Below the pieces are notes generated by a model. The model saw only the letters and a list, made by a program, of their open reading frames with translations. It was not told where the DNA came from and did no database searches. This document shows positions 16,549 to 24,895 of a stretch of DNA of 64,000 nt, piece by piece. The DNA is from RCIO01 sp964629765 (GTDB lineage Bacteria > Pseudomonadota > Alphaproteobacteria > Rhizobiales > Rhizobiaceae): NCBI GenBank assembly GCA_964629765.1, contig CAZVTK010000008.1:11394-75393 (forward strand), in the 5' to 3' direction. A program made the translations under genes and the position numbers. The first letter of the stretch is position 1. The number at the start of each line of letters is the position of its first letter.

Positions 16549-17649
16549 ATGCCCTCCATCCTCTTTTCGCCCTTTCCCCTGCGCGGAGTGACGCTGGCGA
16601 ATCGCATCGTCGTGGCGCCGATGTGCCAGTATATGTCGAAGGACGGGGTCCCGGGTGACTGGCATCTGGTCCATCTCGGCCAGTTCGCGCAGGCGTCGCC
16701 GGGCCTGATCCTCATGGAGGCGACGGGCATCACGCCGCAGGGCCGCATCACGCCCGACTGCCTCGGCCTCTATTCGGACGAGAGCGAGGCCGCGCTCGGC
16801 CGCATCGCCGCCTTCGTCCGCTCCGTGGGCACGTCGAAGATCGGCATCCAGCTCAACCATGCCGGGCGGAAGGCCAGCACCGCCGCTCCATGGTATGGCG
16901 GCGGCGAGCTGACGGACGCCGAAGCCTGGGAGGCCGCCGCCCCGTCGCCCCTGCCCTATTTGCCCGGCTGGCGCGTGCCGCACGCCATGACGATCGAGGA
17001 TATCGAGGCCGTCAAACGCGCTTTCGCCGACGCTGCGCGGCGTGCGGCGCGCAGCGACCTCGACGTGATCGAGATTCACGCGGCGCACGGCTATCTCCTG
17101 CACCAGTTCATGTCGCCGCTCTCGAACCAGCGCACCGATCGCTACGGCGGATCGCTGGAGAACCGCATCCGCCTCACCCTGGAAGTGTTCCAGGCGGTGC
17201 GCGACGCATTCCCGGCCGAGAAGCCCGTCATCGCCCGCATCTCGGTGACGGATTGGGTGGAAGGGGGCTGGGACCTCGCGTCCTCGATCGTGCTGGCGCG
17301 CGCGCTGAAGGCGGTGGGCTGCGACCTCATCCACGTATCGAGCGGCGGGCTCGACCAGCGCCAGAAGATCGTCCCCGGTCCCGGCTATCAGGTCGAGTTC
17401 TGCGAGGCGATCCGGCGCGAAACCGGCATCGCGACCATGGCGGTCGGCCAGATCACGGAACCGATCCAGGCGGAAACCATTCTGCGCGGCGGCCAGGCGG
17501 ATCTCGTCGCCCTCGCCCGCGGCGTGCTCTGGAATCCGCGCTGGCCCTGGCATGCGGCGCTTGCGCTCGGCGACGAGGTCGCCCTGCCCGCTCCCTACGC
17601 GCGCTGCCATCCCGCCATGCGCTCGAAACCCTTCGTGACGCGCAAATAG
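16549..17649 (+). CDS. Old Yellow Enzyme-family NADH:flavin oxidoreductase (YqjM-like)
   Basis: A 366-residue TIM-barrel flavoenzyme. 'RIVVAPMCQYMSKDGVPGDW' contains the Cys (C26) next to FMN that marks the thermophilic-like/YqjM subgroup. 'WHLVHLGQFA', 'GIQLNHAGRKAS', 'IEIHAAHGYLLHQFMSPLSN' (substrate-binding His pair) and 'RTDRYGGSLENR' (FMN phosphate site) follow in order. It reduces activated C=C bonds such as those in enones or maleimides. The ATG at 16549 has AGGAAG 12 bases before; the open frame upstream of it has no family content. It forms an operon with the SDR nine bases downstream. Confidence 0.92.
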   Translation: MPSILFSPFPLRGVTLANRIVVAPMCQYMSKDGVPGDWHLVHLGQFAQASPGLILMEATGITPQGRITPDCLGLYSDESEAALGRIAAFVRSVGTSKIGIQLNHAGRKASTAAPWYGGGELTDAEAWEAAAPSPLPYLPGWRVPHAMTIEDIEAVKRAFADAARRAARSDLDVIEIHAAHGYLLHQFMSPLSNQRTDRYGGSLENRIRLTLEVFQAVRDAFPAEKPVIARISVTDWVEGGWDLASSIVLARALKAVGCDLIHVSSGGLDQRQKIVPGPGYQVEFCEAIRRETGIATMAVGQITEPIQAETILRGGQADLVALARGVLWNPRWPWHAALALGDEVALPAPYARCHPAMRSKPFVTRK

Positions 17650-17657
17650 GACACGAC

Positions 17658-18425
17658 ATGGACCTCCAGGGAAAAACGGTTCTCATCACCGGCGCCTCCA
17701 AAGGCATCGGCGCGGCCACCGCGACCGCGCTCGTGCGCGCCGGCGCCCGCATCGCCGCCCACTATGGCAACGATCGCGCCGGCGCCGAGCAGCTCCTCCC
17801 CGACGCCGCGAGCGGGCAGGTGGACCTGTTGCAGGCCGACCTGTCGAAGCCGGAGGAGGTCGATCGGCTGTGGGCTGAGGCCGTTGCCCGGCTCGGCCAT
17901 GTCGACGTTCTCGTGAACAACGCCGGCATCATGCATCAGACGGGCGGAATTCCCGATCCGATCGAGGAATGGGACCGCGTATGGGCGCAGTCCCACGCCG
18001 TCAACGTCATGGCGCCGGCGCGCCTGATGCGCCATGCCGTCAACGACTGGGTGGCAAGGGATCGGCCCGGCTGCGTGATCGGGATCGGAAGCTGGGTGAC
18101 GACGCGCGGCACGACCAATCCCAGCGCCATCGCCTATGCCGCCTCCAAGGCGGCAATCGCGGCGGCGACCAAGACGGTGGCCCGCGCCTACGCCGCGAAG
18201 GGCATCCTCGCCTATGTGATCGCGCCGGGCGCCGTCAACACGCGCATGACGCGGGAGTCCGCGGAAAAGACCGGGGGCATGGCCGCCGTCGAGGCATCGC
18301 TGCCGCTGGGCGAATGCGTGCCGCCGGAGGAGATCGCCGATCTGGTGGTCTATCTGGCCCGCGGCAAGGTTCGCCACCTGACCGGCTCGACCATCGACGT
18401 GAATGGCGCGGCCTACATCCGATAG
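17658..18425 (+). CDS. Short-chain dehydrogenase/reductase
   Basis: A 255-residue classical SDR: 'VLITGASKGIGAATATAL' (TGxxxGIG), 'DVLVNNAGIMHQ' (NNAG), catalytic Ser in 'IGSWVTTRG' and Tyr/Lys in 'IAYAASKAAI'. 'YVIAPGAVNTRM' and the final 'DVNGAAYIR' replace the common 'VDGG' end. 'HYGND' after the second strand lacks an acidic residue, which suggests NADP(H). The gene starts nine bases after the flavoenzyme stop, so both are co-expressed and may act one after the other on the same carbonyl compound. The substrate is unknown. Confidence 0.9.
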   Translation: MDLQGKTVLITGASKGIGAATATALVRAGARIAAHYGNDRAGAEQLLPDAASGQVDLLQADLSKPEEVDRLWAEAVARLGHVDVLVNNAGIMHQTGGIPDPIEEWDRVWAQSHAVNVMAPARLMRHAVNDWVARDRPGCVIGIGSWVTTRGTTNPSAIAYAASKAAIAAATKTVARAYAAKGILAYVIAPGAVNTRMTRESAEKTGGMAAVEASLPLGECVPPEEIADLVVYLARGKVRHLTGSTIDVNGAAYIR

Positions 18426-18503
18426 GGCGTCGCAGACACGTTCATGAGCGTCTCGGCCGCCCTGTCGGGTTTGTCTCGCGCGGTTCCGGCGCGACCGCGG
18501 CAT

Positions 18504-18530
18504 GCTGCCGCCGGACTTGCCGGCGGCAGC
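18504..18530. terminator. Perfect hairpin between convergent genes
   Basis: Eleven-base arms 18504-18514 and 18520-18530 pair perfectly around a five-base loop, 79 bases after the SDR stop and 13 bases before the end of the convergent DapA-family gene. There is no T-run. The position and strength suggest a bidirectional transcription block or mRNA end. Confidence 0.6.
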
Positions 18531-18542
18531 GGCGCCCGGGCC

Positions 18543-19493
18543 CTATTCGGCGGCCTTCATCCTGCCCTCGATGCGGTCGACGACGGCATCGAGCTCATGC
18601 ATCAGCGGCACCATCCTCGCGACGCGGGCGCGGCCTTCCTCGCCGAGCGAGGCGAAGGTGGTGATCGGCTCGCGCACGTCGCCGACCGGATAGCCGGCGG
18701 CGGCGGCCAGCGCCTTCGAATAGCACTGGTGCCCGTAGAGCGGATGCCCCTCGGTGATGATCGCGTCGAACTTCTGGATGATGCTCTGCACGGCCCAGAC
18801 CTCGTCCCAGCGGCCCTGCTCGGCCCACTCGACGAACTTCACCGAGGCGCGCGGGATGTAGTTGCCATAGGGGTTCACGTAGCCGACGGCGCCCATCTTG
18901 TAGCTTTCCAGCACCTGCTGGCCGGCCCACACGTTCATCAGTCCGCCGCTCTCGACGATGACGGCGTGAATGCGCTCGATGCGCTGCGAGGCTTCCTTGA
19001 TGTAGCGGATCTGCTCGAAGGACTTCGTCAGGCGCCCGACCAGCTTGGCCGACATGTCGACGTTCGAGGTGAACGGGTTGTTGTAGAGCATGATCGGCAG
19101 GCTGACCTTCTCGCAGATCGCCTTGTAGTAGTTGAAGATCTCGTCGTCGGTGGGCGTGTAGTAATAGGGCGGGATGATCATCAGCCCGTCGGCGCCGAGC
19201 TTCTCGGCCTGCCTGGAGTACTCGACCGCCTTCGGCGTATAGGCGTTCATCGTCCCGACCAGCACGTCCATGCGGCCGTTGACGTGCTTGACGGTCGCCT
19301 CGACGAACGCCTCGCGCTCGGCATCGCTGATGGTGAGAAACTCGCCGGTCGTGCCGAGGATGATGACGCCGGGCACGCCGGAAGCGACCTGCCAGTCGAG
19401 AAACCGCCTCCATGCCGGGTAGTCGATAGCCTTGCCGCCCTCGGTGAAGGGCGTGATGGTCACTGTATAGCTGCCTGAAAACGTCTTCGGCAT
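18543..19493 (-). CDS. DapA-family lyase/deaminase (DHDPS/NAL superfamily)
   Basis: A 316-residue class I aldolase-fold enzyme. 'GVIILGTTGEFLTISDAERE' is the GTTGE pyruvate carboxylate-binding motif, 'PIMLYNNPFTS' gives the catalytic Tyr and 'IRYIKEASQRIERI' the Schiff-base Lys. The family includes dihydrodipicolinate synthase, N-acetylneuraminate lyase, 5-dehydro-4-deoxyglucarate dehydratase and pyrroline-4-hydroxy-2-carboxylate deaminase. Biosynthetic DapA is unlikely here because the gene sits among catabolic oxidoreductases and the protein is longer than usual. Together with the DAO-type oxidase divergent from it and the GabD-like enzyme, a hydroxyproline-type or related imino-acid pathway is possible, but no epimerase gene is present. 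Confidence 0.82.
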   Translation of the reverse strand: MPKTFSGSYTVTITPFTEGGKAIDYPAWRRFLDWQVASGVPGVIILGTTGEFLTISDAEREAFVEATVKHVNGRMDVLVGTMNAYTPKAVEYSRQAEKLGADGLMIIPPYYYTPTDDEIFNYYKAICEKVSLPIMLYNNPFTSNVDMSAKLVGRLTKSFEQIRYIKEASQRIERIHAVIVESGGLMNVWAGQQVLESYKMGAVGYVNPYGNYIPRASVKFVEWAEQGRWDEVWAVQSIIQKFDAIITEGHPLYGHQCYSKALAAAAGYPVGDVREPITTFASLGEEGRARVARMVPLMHELDAVVDRIEGRMKAAE

Positions 19494-19524
19494 GGGTCAG
19501 TCCTTTCTAAGCGGAGAATGCGGT

Positions 19525-20673
19525 GTGAACGGGGTTGCGGACAGGGGAATATGCGAGGTGATCGTCATCGGAGGCGGGATCGCCGGCACCGCCTGCGCCT
19601 GGTATCTGGCCGGCGAAGGCGTCGACGTGACGCTGCTGGAAGCGCGCGACCTCAACACGCAGGCTTCCGGCACCAATGCCGGGTCGATCCATCTCCAGAT
19701 CCCGCACCCGGAATTCGTGTCGATGGGCGAGGGCTGGGCCCGCGCCTATGCGCCGACGCTGAGGCTGCTGAAGCAATCGCTGGCGCTCTGGCAGGGGCTG
19801 GGCGAGGAGCTCGGCGAAGACCTCGACGTGAAGCTCGCGGGCGGCCTCACCGTCGCGACCACGCAGGAGCATATGCGCCAGATCGCAGCGAAAGCCGAAA
19901 TCGAGGCGACGGTGGGGGTCGAAACGGTCCTGCTCGGCCGCGAGGAGCTGCGCGCGATCGCGCCCTACCTGACCGAAAAGGCGATCGGCGCCGGGCTTTG
20001 CGCCATGGAGGGCAAGGCGAACCCGCTGCGCGCGACCTTCGCGTTCGCCCGTCGCGCCGCCGAGCGCGGCGCGCGCATCCTGACGGGAACCCGCGTGACG
20101 GCAATCGCCCGCGACGGCGGCCTTTATGCCGTCTCGACCACGGCGGGCACCTTCCGCGCGCGGCGCGTGGTCAACGCGGCCGGGGCGTCGGCGGCCGAGC
20201 TTGCCCGCATGCTCGGAATAGAGATCGGCCTTCAGGGGTTTCCGCTGCAAGTCACGGTGACCGAGCCCGTCGCGCCGACGATCCCGCACCTCGTCTATTC
20301 GGCCGCCGGCAAGCTGTCGCTCAAGCAGGCGGCCAACGGCACCTGCCTGATCGGCGGCGGCTGGCCGGCGCGCGACAAGGGCGACGGCCGGCTCGCGGTG
20401 ATCCCGGCGAGCCTCACGGGCAACATGCAGCGCGCAACCGAGGTCGCGCCGGCGCTGGCGCAGGTCCGCGCCGTGCGGACCTGGACCGCGACGGTCAACG
20501 GGACGGAGGACTGGCGTCCGCTGATCGGGGAGGTGCCGGGCCATCTCGGGTTCTTCCTGGCGTTGTTTCCCTGGGTCGGTTTCTCCGCCGGCCCCATGAC
20601 GGCCCGGCTCGTCGCCGATCTGGTTCTTGGTCGCCCGCCGCGACTTTCACTCGACGGGATTTCAGCACTCTAA
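19525..20673 (+). CDS. FAD-dependent amine/amino-acid oxidase (DAO family)
   Basis: A 382-residue flavoprotein. 'EVIVIGGGIAGTACAWYLAG' is the FAD-binding motif with 'VTLLEA' closing it; 'SGTNAGSIHLQI' follows as in sarcosine/glycine oxidases and D-amino-acid dehydrogenases. 'RRVVNAAGASAAELARML' and the C-terminal 'WTATVNGTEDWRPLIGEVPG' are also family marks. Such enzymes oxidise N-methyl or D-amino acids to imines. The frame allows ATG at 19492, but that would overlap the divergent DapA start; GTG 19525 has AGCGGAGA eight bases before it and is chosen. Proteins of this type often form complexes with 2Fe-2S/FAD subunits like the one at 9365-11038. Confidence 0.87.
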   Translation: MNGVADRGICEVIVIGGGIAGTACAWYLAGEGVDVTLLEARDLNTQASGTNAGSIHLQIPHPEFVSMGEGWARAYAPTLRLLKQSLALWQGLGEELGEDLDVKLAGGLTVATTQEHMRQIAAKAEIEATVGVETVLLGREELRAIAPYLTEKAIGAGLCAMEGKANPLRATFAFARRAAERGARILTGTRVTAIARDGGLYAVSTTAGTFRARRVVNAAGASAAELARMLGIEIGLQGFPLQVTVTEPVAPTIPHLVYSAAGKLSLKQAANGTCLIGGGWPARDKGDGRLAVIPASLTGNMQRATEVAPALAQVRAVRTWTATVNGTEDWRPLIGEVPGHLGFFLALFPWVGFSAGPMTARLVADLVLGRPPRLSLDGISAL

Positions 20674-20700
20674 AAAAGCGGGCATTCCAGCGGATGCCCG
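20672..20700 (-). terminator. Intrinsic terminator of the gcvPA-gcvPB-like operon
   Basis: On the minus strand a perfect 7-base stem (CGGGCAT/ATGCCCG, arms 20694-20700 and 20679-20685, 8-base loop) is followed at once by C and a run of six T (20672-20677). It lies 35 bases after the stop of the gcvPB-like gene. This is a classic rho-independent terminator. It abuts the stop codon of the convergent oxidase gene. Confidence 0.85.
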
Positions 20701-20734
20701 TCTTCCCATTCCTCCCGACCCGTGCGCCCGCTGC

Positions 20735-22315
20735 TCAGGCGGCACCGCGCTTCGCGTCGGCCTTCGCTCCGTGTTTGCGTTCATAGGCCTGCCACGTCAT
20801 CGCCCAGCGGGCCGGATCGTCGAAGACGTCACCCTTCACCTGCGCGATCGGCTGGTTGTACGGCGCGTTCTTCACGAAGGCCGGATCCTCGCGCGCTTCC
20901 TTCGCGATCCGGGCGACGACGGCGATCCACAGGTCGATGTCCTCCTTGGACCACAACTCGCCGGCCTCGGGCGTAAAGGGCTGGGGCACGATCCACGGCT
21001 CGTGGCTCATCCACCACGGATCGATGCCGAAATCGGCCATGCGGTTGGCGAAGTCGACCGTGCCGATGCCCGTCTCCTCGAAGAGGGGGCCAAGCGACCA
21101 GCGGGTCATCTCGATGCGATGGACCTTGTTGTCCGCATGCGAGCGCTTCAGGCCGGGAATCTTGGCGAGCTGGGCATCCATGTAGTTGTTCGCCACCACC
21201 GAGATGTCGGAGGCGAGATTGATGCCCTCCGCCCCCATGGCGCGCGCCCAGGCATAAGCCTTCACGACTTGCGGGACATTGCCCCAGAACTCGCGGATCT
21301 TGCCCGTGGACTTCGGGCGGTCCTCGTCGAGCCGGTATGCCTCGCCCGCCTTCACGATGACCGGAACGGGCAGGTAGGGCGCGAGCTCGTTCGAGCAGCC
21401 GAAGGCCCCCACTGCCGGTCCTCCGCCCGCCTTGGGCGCGCCGAAGGTCTTGTGCAGCATGAACATGCAGGCGTCGAAGCCGAGCTCGCGGGCGCTGAGC
21501 TTGCCCATGACGCCGTTGAAGTTGGCGTGGTCGTAGAAGCAGAGCGCGCCCGCCTCCTTCGCCGCCCTCACCCACTCCTTGATCTCGGGATTGTAGATGC
21601 CCATGTCGTCAGGATTGTTGATCATGACGAGCGCGGTATTCGGACCCACGGCCGCCTTGAGCGCGTCCAGCGACGGATAGCCGTTTTCCTCCAGCGGCAG
21701 GTTCACCACCTTGAAGCCGGCCGCCGCGGCCGTCGCGGGATTGCACGGATGCGCCTGGATCGAGGTCACCATCTCCGTCCGCACGCCGAGCTGGCCCCTG
21801 TCGGCCCAGTAGGCGCGGGCGAGCGCGGCCATCGTATAGGCGGCATTGGCGCCGCCGCCGGCCTGGAAGACGAACTGGTCCATGCCCGACAATTCGCGCA
21901 GGATCAGGTCGAACTCGTAGATGATCTGCATGACGCCCTGCAGCGTGTCGGGATGCTGGTAGGGGTGCACCTCGGCAAGCTCCGGACGCAGCGTCGCGAA
22001 CTCGGCCGTCTTGGAATTGTATTTCATGGTGCAGGTGCCGAAGAGGCTCACGCCCATCATGCCCTGCGTCATCTGCGAAAGATGCAGATAGTGGCGTTGG
22101 GCCTCGAACTCGGTGACCTCCGGCAGCGCCGGCCTGTCGGAACGGACCATGGAGGACGGGACCAGCTCGGCGCCAACGGCATCCGCCACCTCGGCTTCCG
22201 GCGCGGGGAAGAGCTGCCCGCGCGCGCCCGGCCGGCCGATCTGGTGGATGACCGGCTCGTCCCACTTGGCCCCATGATAGTCGGGCAGTCTGGGATATTC
22301 GGGCGCGCGGGTCAT
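20735..22315 (-). CDS. gcvPB: Glycine dehydrogenase (decarboxylating) subunit 2-like PLP enzyme
   Basis: A 526-residue protein of the GcvP C-terminal half. 'LFGTCTMKYNSKTAEF' and 'QAGGGANAAYTMAALARAYW' form the PLP pocket, 'NNPDDMGIYNPEIKEWV' contributes, and Lys289 in 'FMLHKTFGAPKAGGGPA' is the PLP lysine. 'FYDHANFNGVMG' replaces the usual 'YYDGANLNA', a substitution close to the cofactor that may change specificity. The N-terminal half is encoded by the overlapping upstream gene. No gcvT or gcvH is in the window, so the pair may serve a different amino acid or a different carrier. The ATG overlaps the preceding stop by four bases. Confidence 0.82.
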   Translation of the reverse strand: MTRAPEYPRLPDYHGAKWDEPVIHQIGRPGARGQLFPAPEAEVADAVGAELVPSSMVRSDRPALPEVTEFEAQRHYLHLSQMTQGMMGVSLFGTCTMKYNSKTAEFATLRPELAEVHPYQHPDTLQGVMQIIYEFDLILRELSGMDQFVFQAGGGANAAYTMAALARAYWADRGQLGVRTEMVTSIQAHPCNPATAAAAGFKVVNLPLEENGYPSLDALKAAVGPNTALVMINNPDDMGIYNPEIKEWVRAAKEAGALCFYDHANFNGVMGKLSARELGFDACMFMLHKTFGAPKAGGGPAVGAFGCSNELAPYLPVPVIVKAGEAYRLDEDRPKSTGKIREFWGNVPQVVKAYAWARAMGAEGINLASDISVVANNYMDAQLAKIPGLKRSHADNKVHRIEMTRWSLGPLFEETGIGTVDFANRMADFGIDPWWMSHEPWIVPQPFTPEAGELWSKEDIDLWIAVVARIAKEAREDPAFVKNAPYNQPIAQVKGDVFDDPARWAMTWQAYERKHGAKADAKRGAA

Positions 22316-23718
22316 CGGCAGATTTCCTTCAGCGTGTCGGCCAGCCGGCGTATTTCGGCCGCGCTGTGGATTTCGGTCACGCAGTAGAGCGCCGACTGGC
22401 CGAGCCGGGCGCTCTCGCGCGAAATGTCCTTGCCGCCGAAAATGCCCCTGGCCCGCAGGGCATCGTTGATCTCGGCAACGCTCTTGCCGGTCCCGTCGAA
22501 ATTGACGACGAACTCCTTGAAGGTCGTGCCGGGCCAGACGATCTTCACGCCGGGCACCTCGGCCAGCATCTTCGCCGCATAGCGGGCCCGCGAGACGATC
22601 AGCGTGCCGACCTCCCGGAACCCCTCGGGGCCGAGGAGGCTCATGTAGACGGCGCCGGCGATCGCCCACAGATAGGTCGAGTTGCCGGTCCAGTCCTTGC
22701 CGTGCTCGCGCGAGCCGTAGGAATTCTGGTGCGACGAAGCCAGGCCGAAACCGAACTGGCCGGCCTCCAGAGTCTCCGCAATGGAAACCAGGAAGCCGTT
22801 GTATTCGCGAACATATTTCTCCTCGTCGCGTGAGGCGATGAAGCCCCCCGCGCCGCCGCCGCAATTCATGTGGACGCCGAGCGGCTGGACCGGCCCCGTG
22901 ACGATGTCGGCACCGTAGTCGCCGGGCGCCTTGAGGATGCCCAGCGAGATCGGATCGACGCCGACGATGGTTTCCGCGCCCGCGGCCCTCGCCATCCTGG
23001 CGATCTCGGCGGCGCCGCTCTCGATGGTGCCGAGATAGGCCGGGTTCTCGAAATAGACCGCGCAGACGTCGGGACCGAGCCTGGACGCCAGATCCTTGAG
23101 GTCAAGCCGCCCGGACGAGGGATCGGCCGCCACCTCGACGATCTCGATATGGCTCTCCATCTCCACCGGCTGGCAATAGGTGCGGATGACCGCAAGCCGC
23201 TCGGGGTCGGAAAGACGCGGCAGCAGCACCTTGCTGCGGCCCGTCAGGCGCGCGGCCATGCGGATCGCATGGCCCGAGGCGCAGCCCCAGGAATAGACCG
23301 GCAGTTGCACGACCTCGAGGTTGAGAAGGGCGCCGAGCTGCGAGGAGAACTCGAACCAGGCCTGGTTGCGGCCGTGGTCGGACTGCATCGAGCCCCACAC
23401 ATTGGTGGCGAATTCGTTGCGCCCCACGATCTCGTCGACGACGGCCGGCACGTGGTGCTGCCAGACGCCGGCGCCGAGGAAGGACAGGTACGTCTCGCAA
23501 TCCCCGTTCTTCTTCAGCTTCGTCACCAGGTCGCGCCTGAGCTCCATCTCGGAGCTGAGCGCCGGCGGAAGATCGAGAGGCTTCTTGCGATAGTGGTCCT
23601 GCGGGATCTGCTCGAAAAGCTCGGCGGCCGAGCTGGCGCCGATCACTTCGAGCATCGCGTCTATGGCACCGGGGGCAGAATTCGCCATCCACGGATGGGC
23701 CCTGGAGTGAGCCGGCAT
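22312..23718 (-). CDS. gcvPA: Glycine dehydrogenase (decarboxylating) subunit 1-like protein
   Basis: A 468-residue protein of the GcvP N-terminal half: 'SFLGAGVWQHHVPAVVDEIV' near residue 85, 'NVWGSMQSDHGRNQAWFEFS' and 'LPRLSDPERLAVIRTYCQP' follow the fold of subunit 1. The bacterial enzyme usually has '[20 protein letters not shown]' where this one has 'NVWGSMQSDHGRNQAWFEFS', a clear divergence at the substrate side. It forms an alpha2beta2 complex with subunit 2. ATG 23718 has AGGAGG nine bases before it; the in-frame ATG at 23757 lacks one. A PcaR-like box lies 42 bases upstream. Decarboxylation of glycine or a glycine-like amino acid is likely, but the exact substrate is open. Confidence 0.8.
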   Translation of the reverse strand: MPAHSRAHPWMANSAPGAIDAMLEVIGASSAAELFEQIPQDHYRKKPLDLPPALSSEMELRRDLVTKLKKNGDCETYLSFLGAGVWQHHVPAVVDEIVGRNEFATNVWGSMQSDHGRNQAWFEFSSQLGALLNLEVVQLPVYSWGCASGHAIRMAARLTGRSKVLLPRLSDPERLAVIRTYCQPVEMESHIEIVEVAADPSSGRLDLKDLASRLGPDVCAVYFENPAYLGTIESGAAEIARMARAAGAETIVGVDPISLGILKAPGDYGADIVTGPVQPLGVHMNCGGGAGGFIASRDEEKYVREYNGFLVSIAETLEAGQFGFGLASSHQNSYGSREHGKDWTGNSTYLWAIAGAVYMSLLGPEGFREVGTLIVSRARYAAKMLAEVPGVKIVWPGTTFKEFVVNFDGTGKSVAEINDALRARGIFGGKDISRESARLGQSALYCVTEIHSAAEIRRLADTLKEICR

Positions 23719-23759
23719 CTCGCAGTCCTCCTGGAAAGCAGCTAAATCTATGAACATAA

Positions 23760-23774
23760 GTTCGCATATCGCAC
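23760..23774. promoter_or_regulatory. IclR/PcaR-like 15-bp box upstream of gcvPA-like operon
   Basis: GTTCGCATATCGCAC shares both conserved halves (GTTCG and CGCAC) with the known PcaR 15-mer, differing only in the central bases. It lies 42-56 bases upstream of the gcvPA-like start, a good promoter position, in the 64-base gap after the ATP-NAD-kinase-like gene. An additional GAAC-N4-GTTC palindrome overlaps its left side (23752-23763). It suggests control by the IclR protein at 12221 and a separate promoter for the gcvPA-gcvPB unit. Confidence 0.5.
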
Positions 23775-23782
23775 CGGCACAA

Positions 23783-24895
23783 TCAACTGGCGCCGAGTCG
23801 CATCAACGTGAATCTTCCCGGCCCCGTCTGCACCCGGACGAAACCGGCGAGCGCGGAGTCGAGCGCGGGGTCGCCCGTGTCGATGCGCAGATGCGGGGCG
23901 GCGAGGGCGGCGAGCTTGCCCTCTCCGGCAAGGACGATCAGCCCGTCCCGCCCGGCCTGCCGGATGAGCCTCGCGCTGATCTGCTGGTTTCCGCGGCCGA
24001 GCAGGAACCCTTGCTGCCCGGTAACCGAGAGGACGAGGCGAAGCCTCCTGCCCCCGGCCAATGCTTCCAGTTCCGGTGCTCCGGCGTCGCGCGCGACGAC
24101 CCGTCCGTCGAGCACGGCATCGACGCCGAGGAGCGTCGGCTCGTGGCCGAGCGCCGCCGAGACCAGCCCGGCGCTGGTGCCCGGACCGATCAGATAAAGC
24201 GTCTGAGGCTCCATGGCACGGGCGATTTCGCGCGCGGCGGCAAGGAGCCCGCCGGCATCGTCGCGCTTCGGCGACGATTTCGCCGCCTGCATGCGGTTGC
24301 GGGCCTCCGGGACGCGCGCAAGGCCGTAGAGCCGGGGCGCGACGGTGCCCGCGCGCAAGGCGGCCTCGTCGATGTCCATGATCTCGGCATCGTCGCGCCA
24401 GGATACGCGGTCCGGATTCGCGACGAGATCGACCATCAGGTTTCCCGCCGCTTCCGGGGACAGCGCGAAGACCCCGGAATGCATCTTCACGCCGCAGGGT
24501 ATGCCGAGCATGGCCTGCCCCCGCTTCATGGCCGAGGCGACGTCGCGCGCGGTGCCGTCGCCGCCCGCAAAGACGACGAGGTCGCAATCCGCCATGGCGG
24601 CAACCGCGAGCCTTGTATCGCGAGCGGTGCGGCTCGGCGCCGGCAGGTCGATCAGGCTGATGCCGAGCGGCAGGCCGGCAAGCGGACCGGCCCCGAGATC
24701 GCCGGGCGCGGCAAGAATTTCGGTGCCCGGCACGGCACCGGCCAGCTTTTCGAAAGCGCGGCGCACGCGCGAGGCTGCCTGCGGCACGGCACCGCGCGCG
24801 AGCGCCTCCGCGACCGCCCCCGGCCCGTCGGTGCCCTTCAGGCCCACGGATCCGCCAAGCCCGGCGACGGGATTTATGACCAGCCCGATGCGCAT
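23783..24895 (-). CDS. ATP-NAD kinase family protein
   Basis: A 370-residue member of the ATP-NAD/AcoX kinase family. 'MRIGLVINPVAGLGGSVGLK' at the start and 'CDLVVFAGGDGTARDVASAM' (GGDGT motif, about residue 110) are diagnostic. 'LGIPCGVKMHSGVFALSPEA' gives the substrate-side motif and 'LYLIGPGTSAGLVSAALG' the phosphate-binding part. The family phosphorylates NAD or related small molecules; AcoX-type members sit in catabolic operons without a known reaction. It is the gene upstream of the gcvPA-gcvPB-like pair on the same strand, 64 bases apart. Upstream (24896-25417) lies a gene-free region. A dedicated role in the local pathway is inference. Confidence 0.8.
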   Translation of the reverse strand: MRIGLVINPVAGLGGSVGLKGTDGPGAVAEALARGAVPQAASRVRRAFEKLAGAVPGTEILAAPGDLGAGPLAGLPLGISLIDLPAPSRTARDTRLAVAAMADCDLVVFAGGDGTARDVASAMKRGQAMLGIPCGVKMHSGVFALSPEAAGNLMVDLVANPDRVSWRDDAEIMDIDEAALRAGTVAPRLYGLARVPEARNRMQAAKSSPKRDDAGGLLAAAREIARAMEPQTLYLIGPGTSAGLVSAALGHEPTLLGVDAVLDGRVVARDAGAPELEALAGGRRLRLVLSVTGQQGFLLGRGNQQISARLIRQAGRDGLIVLAGEGKLAALAAPHLRIDTGDPALDSALAGFVRVQTGPGRFTLMRLGAS

